Positions 1-5,766 of a stretch of 10,790 bases of DNA are shown piece by piece. The stretch covers positions 1 to 10,790 of the forward strand of contig CAMAUG010000108.1 of assembly GCA_945861255.1 (NCBI GenBank). Reading direction: 5' to 3'. The notes beneath the pieces were generated by a model, which was not told where the DNA came from, ran no database searches, and saw only the letters and a program-made list of their open reading frames with translations. The stretch is from Candidatus Sulfopaludibacter sp. SbA3. Lineage in GTDB: Bacteria > Acidobacteriota > Terriglobia > Bryobacterales > Bryobacteraceae. Position 1 is the first letter of the stretch, and each line of letters opens with the position of its first letter. Made by a program: the position numbers and the translations under genes.

Positions 1-150
1 GGCAAGAACGGTAGCGTATTAGCGGTTTCAAACCAGAACCCGGCAACCTACACGTTCAGAGGTGACGAAAGCTACGTGCGCGCGCGAATCGAGGATAGCG
101 GCGGCCACCGGGCCTGGACGCAGCCGGTGTTCCTCCTCAACAACCGTTAG
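1..150 (+). CDS. C-terminal end of a secreted hydrolase-like protein (PHP/CehA-McbA type, tentative); 5' end outside the window
   Basis: An open frame enters from the left edge and ends at TAG 148-150, giving 49 residues. The tail has the pattern TYTFRGDESYVRARIED followed by HRAWTQPVFL. This resembles the C-terminal beta-strand end of PHP-domain (CehA/McbA-like) metallohydrolases that are abundant in Acidobacteria, where a 'YVR.RI.D..G..AWTQPVF' ending is common; I am recalling that similarity, not computing it. No catalytic residue lies in the visible part, so the function rests on the tail alone. Codon use matches the neighbouring genes. It could instead be the end of another secreted beta-sandwich protein. 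No convincing terminator follows the stop. Confidence 0.5.
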   Translation, partial: GKNGSVLAVSNQNPATYTFRGDESYVRARIEDSGGHRAWTQPVFLLNNR

Positions 151-201
151 CGGACAACTCACATCCGCGATCGCGCCGAAGCGTTGCCGGTGGGTCTGGA
201 A

Positions 202-438
202 TCACGTGGAGGGACCGGCGTAGGCATGAGACGCGAGTGCTGCTTTGGTCCGCGTGGCGCCACCAAACGCAAGTTCGGCGCAGTGTTCGCACTCGTCGCC
301 TTCCAGCCCGCTGATCCGCTTCCAGCTAAGCGACTGGGTCACCGTGCATCCACAAAGCGTGCTGGATTCAACCGAAGGTCGATCCGCCACGGCTAAGTGG
401 CGCCTCACGCCCGCGGTGATCAGCTTCATATACACCAT
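202..438 (-). CDS. Small Cys-rich hypothetical protein (78 aa)
   Basis: I do not recognise a named family. ATG at 438-436 is preceded by AAGGAG (454-449) with a 10-nt spacer, a good ribosome site that favours this start over an in-frame TTG at 447. The protein is 78 residues. It has a CGC pair near residues 29-31 and a GDECEHCAELAFGG segment, so four cysteines are arranged as CxC plus CxxC. This resembles short actinobacterial proteins with an LCG-TVT...SW...GDEC..CA pattern (recalled, not searched), and zinc binding is plausible. There is no signal peptide or membrane segment. It sits alone, pointing toward the gene that ends at 150. Overlapping open frames on the plus strand start at weak codons without a ribosome site. 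It could be a spurious ORF or a relic, but the ribosome site and cysteine layout favour a gene. Confidence 0.5.
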   Translation of the reverse strand: MVYMKLITAGVRRHLAVADRPSVESSTLCGCTVTQSLSWKRISGLEGDECEHCAELAFGGATRTKAALASHAYAGPST

Positions 439-448
439 AGCCGGCAAG

Positions 449-454
449 CTCCTT
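449..454 (-). promoter_or_regulatory. Ribosome binding site AAGGAG of the small Cys-rich ORF
   Basis: Read on the minus strand the sequence is AGAAGGAAGGAG, followed by 10 nt and then ATG at 438. The six-base core is a perfect match to the anti-Shine-Dalgarno sequence. It is the main reason for calling the small ORF a gene and for choosing its start. Confidence 0.5.
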
Positions 455-589
455 CCTTCTCACATAGCCACCACTGAAGCGGTTCGAATTCGCTCCTGGC
501 CATGTGGCTACTGTAAAACATAATGACACATATTTGTTTTAATGGAAAGGCCGGTGGTAGGCTGCGGTGCATGCCTGCCCTAGCTTGTC

Positions 590-605
590 GGACCTGGCCA
601 GGTCC
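590..605. promoter_or_regulatory. Perfect 16-bp palindrome upstream of the MFS transporter
   Basis: GGACCTGGCCAGGTCC equals its own reverse complement. It is flanked by CTAGC (580-584) and GCTAG (607-611), which can extend the dyad with an uneven internal loop. It lies about 112 nt before the transporter start. A dimeric regulator site, or a hairpin in the 5' leader, would both fit; the choice is inference. Confidence 0.35.
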
Positions 606-707
606 TGCTAGCCTTGGGCTGGTGTGGAGGCAGCGCTGAAGAGACCGACGGAACACATGGTTCACTCCCGGTACTCGCGGCAGCCGAATCGTATTCCATT
701 AACAACG

Positions 708-716
708 GGAGGTGAT
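708..716 (+). promoter_or_regulatory. Extended Shine-Dalgarno GGAGGTGAT of the MFS transporter
   Basis: Nine consecutive bases match the complement of the 16S rRNA 3' end. GTG at 718 follows the GGAGG core by 5 nt. An in-frame GTG at 712 lies inside the ribosome site itself, so 718 is the better start. Confidence 0.65.
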
Positions 717-717
717 T

Positions 718-2084
718 GTGGGTAGCCCGAGCCGTACCGTCGTCGATGTGGGCGCTCTGTTGGATGGCAGCGCGTGGAGTGCGTATCAGAAGCTGTTGAC
801 CATGCTGGCCGCGCTCGCCGTCATTTTCGACGGGTTCGATATTCAGATCCTGGCGTTTGCAATTCCTTCGCTGCTGGGCGAATGGCAGGTCACGCGCTCC
901 GACTTCGCCCCGGTGGTCGCTCTTGGCCTGGCTGGAATGGCGTGCGGCAGTCCGCTGGCGGGATACTGCGGTGATCGCTTTGGCCGGCGCGCGGCGTTGA
1001 TCGGATGCGTCGCTCTCTTCGGCCTGGGCACCATCGCGACCGCATTCGTTAACGGCCTGGCGGGACTGGCGGTGCTGCGTTTTCTAACGGGGATGGGCGC
1101 CGGCGGCGCACTGCCGAACGCCAGCGCCCTCACGGCGGAATTCGCGCCCTTAAGGCGACGCGCGGTGGCTGTGAAACTCACCATCGTGTGCGTCCCCCTG
1201 GGCGGCATGCTGGGCGGCCTGATCGCAGCCCGCGTGCTGCCCGCATACGGCTGGAGGGCGCTCTATGCCATCGGCGGCGCCGCGCCGCTGCTGTTCGCGT
1301 TGGTCCTATGGCGGGTGCTGCCGGAATCGCCGCGCTTTCTGGCCAGGCGTCCCGCTTCCTGGCCGCGACTCGCACGCCTGCTCAACCGCATGGGGCACGC
1401 GGTGCCGGCGGACGCAACCTTCGAAGAACGTGCCGGGCGGAGCGGCGCCGACCGGGTCTCCCTGCGCGCATTGTTCAGGCCCGGACTGGCTCGCGATACG
1501 GCCGGACTTTGGATCGCTTTCTTTTTCTGCCTGGCATCCATTTACCTGGTGTTCGGCTGGCTGCCGGCGATGCTCACCGCGCAGGGCATCAATGTGGCCA
1601 CAGCCAGTTCGGGCCTGGCAGTCTATAACTTCGGCGGCGTACTGGGCGTGTTGCTGTGGACCGTACTTATGACCTACCTGGGGTCGCGTGGACCCATGCT
1701 CTATGGCTCTCTTGCTTGCGCAGCCAGCGCCCTGGCGCTTCTGCTGGCGCCTATCCAGGCCCAGGACGATCACACTTGGTTGATCGCAGGCCTGTTCGTC
1801 AATGGCTTGCTTGCCAATGCGGTGCAGACTTCCATGTTCGCGCTGGCCGCGCACGTCTATCCCACCAGCGTGCGCGCGTCCAGCGTGCGCGCGTACGCCA
1901 CGCCGGACGCGTGGGAGCGATGTTGAGTTCGCTGGGCGGCGCCGCCATCATTCAGGCTGGGGCTGTGCCTTACTGGTACGCGCTGGCGGGCGCGATGGTC
2001 TGCGCCTTTGCCGGTCTCGCCTGGGTGCGCAACCACTTCCCGGCAACCGTTAAGATCGATGCGACGCGAGCCATGGCCCCATGA
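718..2084 (+). pseudogene. Aromatic-acid:H+ symporter-type MFS transporter (AAHS), frameshifted near 1903
   Basis: This is an inner-membrane proton-coupled importer of the major facilitator superfamily. Family marks are DGFD in the first helix (residues 38-41), motif A GDRFGRR in the loop after helix 2 (85-91), LPESPRFL after helix 6, and AHVYPTSVRAS before helix 11. AAHS members (PcaK/BenK-like) usually have about 450 residues. From GTG 718 the frame runs to TGA 1924-1926, giving 402 residues and losing helices 11 and 12. The missing end (GRVGAMLSS to the TGA at 2084) is intact in the frame one base earlier. In the family, eight residues separate RAT from GRIGA; here seven residues plus two bases separate RAS from GRVGA, so a single missing base at about 1903-1904 explains the break. 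Restored length is 455 aa. It could be a real null mutation or a sequencing error. The end faces the PQQ dehydrogenase gene across 8 nt. Confidence 0.85.
1865..1894 (+). repeat. Perfect 15-bp tandem duplication inside the transporter gene
   Basis: The unit CCAGCGTGCGCGCGT occurs twice, at 1865-1879 and 1880-1894, with no mismatch. At 15 bp it is in frame and encodes (T/S)SVRA twice. It ends about 9 nt before the inferred frameshift. The family spacing between YPTSVRA and GRIGA fits the sequence with both copies present, so the duplication alone does not cause the frame loss, but such a GC-rich repeat is prone to slippage or misassembly. Confidence 0.8.
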
Positions 2085-2092
2085 GTTCACTG

Positions 2093-4471
2093 CTATGGCA
2101 GCGCGAACGTGAACAGGGTTGAATCGGTGGCGATTGCGATGTATTGCTTGCCATCCACGCTGTAGGAAATAGGCGAGGCGTTGATCTCGGCTCCGGTCTG
2201 GTAGTGCCATAGTTCCGCGCCGGTGCGGGCGTCTAGCGCGATCAGGTTGCCATCCTTCGCAGCCGCGAACACCACGCCGCCCGCCGTCGCCAGCACTCCA
2301 GCTCCGACCGAGCCCAGGTGCAGATCGAAACTCCATTTCACCTCGCCAGTCTGCGGATCAATGGCGCGAATGGCGCCAGGAAAACGGCCCGGCTCCTCCT
2401 GTTGGCCGGTACCGGTGTATGGATCGCCCGGTCTCGGCACCTTCGTAATACTTGTGTAGAGCGCGCAGGATTCGCGCACGGCCAGGTAGAAAAGATTGGT
2501 TTGCGGGTCCCACGAAGGCGAGGCCCAATTGGTGGCGCCCGATTGATCCGGACACACAAAGTTGCCTTCCGGAGTCGGGTCCGTATTGGGGATGACGATC
2601 GGACGGCCCTTGGCGTCAAGCCCCTTCGCCCACGTCTGCTTCGCGAAGGGTTTGCCCATCAAGAACTCACCCGTGTCGCGATCCAGCACGTAGAAGAACG
2701 CGTTGCGGTCGGCGTGCAGGATCAGATGCCGCATCTTCCCGCGAAAGGTGGCGTCCACCAGGACATTCGTCTCGGTGGCGTCCCAGTCGTGCGTGTCGTG
2801 CGGCGTGAACTGGAAATACCACTTCATCTTCCCGGTCTTGGGATCCAGCGCCAGAACGCTACAGGTGTACAGGTTGTCTCCCGCGCGTACGCTGCCGTCA
2901 TAGTCGGGCGAGGGATTCCCGGTGGACCAGAACAGCGTGTCGGTGGCGGCATCGTAAGTTCCCGTCATCCACGTGGGTCCGCCGCCAAAATCCGCCGAGT
3001 CGCCGGCCCACGTGGAGCGCGCCGGGTCGCCCTTGCCGGGAATGACGTTGACGCGCCATAGCCGCTTGCCCGTCACCGCGTCATAGGCGTCGAGGAAACC
3101 AGTCAGCGCGCACTCGCCGGCCGTGATGCCGACAATGATCTTTCCGTCAATGGCGAGCGGCGCATGCGTGATCGATGTTCCCATCTTGTAGTCGTCCACC
3201 ATCACGTCCCACAACGGATTTCCGGTCTTGGCATCCAGCGCCACCAGGTGGGCGTCCAGAGTCGCCATGTACAAGCGGTTGCCGAGAATCGCGAAGCCGC
3301 GGTTGGTCATCACGGTACAGTTTGCATGGATGTCTGAGGGCAAACGGCGCACGTACTGCCAGATGGCGCGGCCGGTGCGCGCGTCGAGCGCAGCTGCATT
3401 GTTGCCGGGTCCGGTAACATACATGACCCCGTCCACCACCAGAGGCGTGGTCTCCACCCGCGTGCCGCCGAACTGGTACGCCCATGCGCTGGTCAACGAA
3501 CGGACATTGCCGGGCTTGATGGAGGAAAGCCCGCTATAATGCGTTCCGCGCAGATCGCCCCAATAGGTGAGCCAGTTCTGCGGTTCCTTCGCGGAGGCCT
3601 TCAACCGCTCAAAAGTAACATCGCCGCTACTGGGCGCGCGGCCGGTTGCAGCTTCGACGGTAGGAGCCGTTTTCAAAAAGGCGATCACGTCATCCAACTG
3701 CGTTCCGGAAACGGCGCCTTCCGGCATCAGCGACTTACCGGTGAGCCGCACGGTGGCCACTTCTTTTTTCAAAAGCAAATGCAGTTTTTCCGCTTCATCC
3801 ATCACCTGTAAGGAGAAGGTATCCTCATTCTTCCGAACACCGCGAAGCTGGCTGCCATTTCGCAGGCGCACTTCCACGGTCTCGAAGCCGCGCGCCAGTT
3901 CACGATGCGGCTGTGCGATGGCACGATGCAATTCCCGCGCGCTTCTGGCCTCTCCGATGCGGCTCAGGTCAGGGCCCAATCTGCCGCCTTGTCCCTGGTA
4001 CATGTGGCAGCCGCCGCAGCGCGCCGCGCCGAAAAACAACTGCTGCCCGCCGGCCACGTTCCCCGTCACCGGCAGATCGGGTTCGCCCGCTCTCAGCGAC
4101 CGCAGATAGGCCACAATCGCGCGCGCATTCTGCGGCGGCATAGGAAACGCCGGCATTTGCGTGCCCGCGATCCCGCCGACGATGTTACCGGCCATTTCCG
4201 ATTCGAGGGAACCCCGGTTCAAAGTGCCGGTGAGGTCCGGCCCGCGGCCACCCTTGGCGTTCTGCCCATGACACGCCGCGCAGGAGGTTTCAAACAGCCG
4301 CTGACCTTCAGCGATTCGTGTAGCGTCGGGCGATTGAGCCAATGCCGCCGGCTCGCACATGAACAGCAGCCCGAAAACCAGTAACCCGGCGGCCCAAGAG
4401 GCCCACGTTGCCGGGCCGGCCCCGGGGGGAAATGAATCGGCGAATTTCCAAAGCAACTTGCGAGAGAACAT
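2093..4471 (-). CDS. Secreted diheme cytochrome c-PQQ dehydrogenase fusion with lanthanide-type DWD motif
   Basis: A periplasmic quinoprotein alcohol-dehydrogenase-like enzyme of 792 aa. ATG 4471 is chosen because GGAG (4484-4481) precedes it by 9 nt and it opens a signal peptide: basic start, hydrophobic stretch at about 24-38, ALAQ near 46. The frame is open 51 codons further upstream without a signal-like start. Heme module 1 has CAACH (64-68) with Met106 as likely ligand; module 2 has CGGCH (152-156) with Met249. From about 285 to the end is the PQQ beta-propeller with repeated AlD..TG...W blades. By alignment to methanol dehydrogenase by eye, metal ligands are Glu453 and Asn519, catalytic Asp is 562, and Asp564 sits two residues on, the mark of lanthanide enzymes. 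The vicinal Cys-Cys near the cofactor is Cys385-Thr386. Electrons would pass from PQQH2 to the fused hemes. The substrate is unknown. It is divergent from the amidohydrolase gene. Confidence 0.9.
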   Translation of the reverse strand: MFSRKLLWKFADSFPPGAGPATWASWAAGLLVFGLLFMCEPAALAQSPDATRIAEGQRLFETSCAACHGQNAKGGRGPDLTGTLNRGSLESEMAGNIVGGIAGTQMPAFPMPPQNARAIVAYLRSLRAGEPDLPVTGNVAGGQQLFFGAARCGGCHMYQGQGGRLGPDLSRIGEARSARELHRAIAQPHRELARGFETVEVRLRNGSQLRGVRKNEDTFSLQVMDEAEKLHLLLKKEVATVRLTGKSLMPEGAVSGTQLDDVIAFLKTAPTVEAATGRAPSSGDVTFERLKASAKEPQNWLTYWGDLRGTHYSGLSSIKPGNVRSLTSAWAYQFGGTRVETTPLVVDGVMYVTGPGNNAAALDARTGRAIWQYVRRLPSDIHANCTVMTNRGFAILGNRLYMATLDAHLVALDAKTGNPLWDVMVDDYKMGTSITHAPLAIDGKIIVGITAGECALTGFLDAYDAVTGKRLWRVNVIPGKGDPARSTWAGDSADFGGGPTWMTGTYDAATDTLFWSTGNPSPDYDGSVRAGDNLYTCSVLALDPKTGKMKWYFQFTPHDTHDWDATETNVLVDATFRGKMRHLILHADRNAFFYVLDRDTGEFLMGKPFAKQTWAKGLDAKGRPIVIPNTDPTPEGNFVCPDQSGATNWASPSWDPQTNLFYLAVRESCALYTSITKVPRPGDPYTGTGQQEEPGRFPGAIRAIDPQTGEVKWSFDLHLGSVGAGVLATAGGVVFAAAKDGNLIALDARTGAELWHYQTGAEINASPISYSVDGKQYIAIATDSTLFTFALP
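2780..2788 (-). other. Codons for the Asp-Trp-Asp active-site motif
   Basis: GAC TGG GAC encodes residues 562-564 in the context TPHDTHDWDATE, which lines up with TPHDEWD-F/Y-A/D in methanol dehydrogenases. In that alignment the first Asp is the catalytic base. The second occupies the position that is Asp in XoxF-type lanthanide enzymes and Ala in calcium MxaF. Confidence 0.7.
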
Positions 4472-4523
4472 TAGGATAATCTCCAGATATGAGCACTGGC
4501 GGAGGCGCGCTTGCGGCCGAGTC

Positions 4524-4529
4524 ATTATA
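4524..4529 (-). promoter_or_regulatory. Candidate -10 box (TATAAT) for the PQQ dehydrogenase gene
   Basis: The minus strand reads TATAAT at 4529-4524, 52 nt before the ATG at 4471. No clear TTGACA-like -35 box lies 16-18 nt upstream; instead that interval is filled by a CTCGAAA/TTTCGAG dyad, as would suit a promoter controlled by an activator or repressor. Confidence 0.5.
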
Positions 4530-4534
4530 GCATT

Positions 4535-4559
4535 CTCGAAAACGTGCTCTACTTTCGAG
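4535..4559. promoter_or_regulatory. Operator-like dyad CTCGAAA-N11-TTTCGAG in the divergent promoter region
   Basis: CTCGAAA (4535-4541) and TTTCGAG (4553-4559) are perfect inverted repeats with an 11-nt spacer. The dyad lies 5 nt upstream of the TATAAT of the minus-strand gene and about 120 nt before the plus-strand amidohydrolase. Its place fits a regulator that controls one or both divergent genes. No regulator gene is visible in the window. Confidence 0.4.
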
Positions 4560-4571
4560 GACTGGCGGCTC

Positions 4572-4614
4572 CCACTGAGGCCAGGATCGAGCGCGCCACC
4601 ACCGGGCCTCGTGG
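4572..4614. promoter_or_regulatory. Second dyad CCAC-T-GAGGCC / GGCCTC-GTGG in the divergent intergenic region
   Basis: CCAC (4572-4575) and GAGGCC (4577-4582) pair with GGCCTC (4605-4610) and GTGG (4611-4614), with a single bulged T and a 22-nt loop. It lies between the two divergent genes. In an amidohydrolase transcript it would be a 5'-leader hairpin; as DNA it could be a binding site. No function can be assigned. Confidence 0.3.
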
Positions 4615-4675
4615 AGAGCCCCACCAGATTCAGATATCCTAGGGGTCAAGCAATTTCCGCAGTGAGAGGTAGACC

Positions 4676-5674
4676 ATGAACCAGCACACGCAAGCACGGA
4701 TAACTAGCGGCGCAATCAGCCGAAGGACGTTCCTATCCGCGTCCACTGCCCTCGCCGCTGCGAGCGCCGGCGCCCAGCAGCCGGCCATACCCATCATCGA
4801 CACGCACATTCATTTCTACGACACCACTCGGCCGATCGGCGTGCCCTACCCCGGCAGGAACGCCGCGCCGGGTCTTCCGGTCGCCAGTCCGGAGACGTTC
4901 CGGCGCGTGGCGGTTCCGCTCGGCGTCGTCGGCGCCATCGAGCTGGAGGCCAGCCCATGGGTTGAGGACAACCTTTGGGTGTTGGAATTGTGCAGGAAGG
5001 ACACGATGATGCTGGGTACCGTCGGGAACCTGGAGCCGGAAAAACCGGAATTTCGTGAGTACCTCGCGCGGTATCACAAAGATCCTCTGTTCCTCGGTAT
5101 CCGTTGCGGAAACATATGGGGCAGGAATATCGTTTCACAAGTGGAGAATCCAGAATTCGTCGCGGGTATCAAAGACCTGGCCGCCGCGGACCTAACGATG
5201 GACACGGCCAACCCGCGGCCGGATCTGATCCGGGCGATCGTGCGCCTCACGGACAGAGTGCCGGATTTGAGGGTTGTGGTGGACCATTTGCCGGGCTTGG
5301 AACCGCCTGCGGAACCAGCGTCCCGCCGGGCGTTTGAGACCGACCTGCGCGAGTTAGCCAAGCGAAAAGTCTTCGTGAAAGTTTCCGTAGTGGCACGCCA
5401 GGTGGACGGCAAGGTTCCCACGGACCTGGCAATTTACAAGCCGCGGCTCGACTTGATCTGGGATATCTTCGGCGAAGATCGCTTGTTGTACGCCAGTGAT
5501 TGGCCGAACAGTGCGGGCAATTGGGTTCCTTATGCCACTGAACTTGCACTGGTCCGTGAATTCTTCATGGGTAAGGGGCGTGGGGCGGCGGAGAAATACT
5601 TTTGGGAAAATTCAATCGCGGCGTACAAGTGGGTGAGGCGCGCCGCAAATCAACCGCGGCTCCCGGCTGCCTAG
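4676..5674 (+). CDS. Tat-exported amidohydrolase (COG3618 / amidohydrolase-2, pyrone-dicarboxylate lactonase-like)
   Basis: A metal-dependent TIM-barrel hydrolase of 332 aa, probably periplasmic. The start ATG 4676 follows AGAGG with 6 nt between. The N-terminus has a twin-arginine signal SRRTFLSAS (Arg16-Arg17), a short Ala-rich hydrophobic stretch and a likely cleavage near AGA at 31-33. The barrel opens with DTHIHFYD (His44, His46) and carries VVDHLPG (His204), VFVKVS (Lys235) and the closing YASDWPNS with metal and proton-shuttle Asp275. These match the amidohydrolase-2 family, which includes 2-pyrone-4,6-dicarboxylate lactonase and sugar-lactonase-like enzymes; which ester or lactone is cut here cannot be told. 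Export by Tat agrees with folding around a metal before secretion. It is divergent from the PQQ dehydrogenase, so it may hydrolyse a lactone produced by that oxidation (inference). It is convergent with lysA. Confidence 0.85.
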   Translation: MNQHTQARITSGAISRRTFLSASTALAAASAGAQQPAIPIIDTHIHFYDTTRPIGVPYPGRNAAPGLPVASPETFRRVAVPLGVVGAIELEASPWVEDNLWVLELCRKDTMMLGTVGNLEPEKPEFREYLARYHKDPLFLGIRCGNIWGRNIVSQVENPEFVAGIKDLAAADLTMDTANPRPDLIRAIVRLTDRVPDLRVVVDHLPGLEPPAEPASRRAFETDLRELAKRKVFVKVSVVARQVDGKVPTDLAIYKPRLDLIWDIFGEDRLLYASDWPNSAGNWVPYATELALVREFFMGKGRGAAEKYFWENSIAAYKWVRRAANQPRLPAA

Positions 5675-5678
5675 TCCG

Positions 5679-5745
5679 CCTCAAGCAGCCGGAGGCATCG
5701 CGATGGTTCCATGCGGGCCGCCCGCGATCTTGAGGACCCAGGTCC
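5679..5745. terminator. Nested inverted repeat between convergent genes, possible bidirectional terminator
   Basis: CCTCAAG (5679-5685) pairs with CTTGAGG (5729-5735). Inside it, ATCGCG (5697-5702) pairs with CGCGAT (5723-5728) directly next to the outer right arm, leaving an 11-nt bulge on the left and a 20-nt loop. A small GGACC-CA-GGTCC hairpin follows (5734-5745). It starts 5 nt after the amidohydrolase stop and ends 22 nt before the lysA stop. There is no U tract, so intrinsic termination is uncertain. Confidence 0.4.
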
Positions 5746-5766
5746 GCTGAGCGGCGGCGGCGCCGT

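Larger units (their letters stand above)
439..711. other. Intergenic region with AT-rich island and palindrome
   Basis: No convincing gene lies here. The stretch 511-546 is clearly richer in A+T than its surroundings. It contains AAAACA (515-520) mirrored by TGTTTT (535-540), with hexamers resembling -10 boxes on both strands (CATAAT 519-524 on plus, TATGTT on minus), so it is the most likely promoter site for the minus-strand small ORF, the plus-strand transporter, or both. No good -35 box is visible. A 16-bp palindrome lies at 590-605. The region closes with the transporter's ribosome site. Confidence 0.4.

Noticed and set aside
181..230. GCCGGT ... ACCGGC inverted pair as a terminator for the left-edge gene
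   Set aside because: Six-base arms separated by about 25 nt with no U tract; too weak to call.
245..523. Plus-strand open frame of 92 codons in the left intergenic region
   Set aside because: It begins with TTG, has no ribosome site, and overlaps the minus-strand small ORF, which has a good ribosome site and a patterned cysteine content.
426..665. Minus-strand 79-codon frame upstream of the small Cys-rich ORF
   Set aside because: It spans the palindrome, the AT-rich island and the ribosome site of the small ORF, and its translation shows no domain-like pattern.
2318..3061. Long plus-strand frame of 247 codons opposite the PQQ dehydrogenase
   Set aside because: It is the antisense shadow of a clearly recognisable gene; the Arg/Gly-rich composition is that of GC-rich reverse frames.
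4472..4624. 51-codon N-terminal extension of the PQQ dehydrogenase frame
   Set aside because: It would bury the signal peptide inside the protein, and the TATAAT and dyad lie in it; ATG 4471 has a proper ribosome site.
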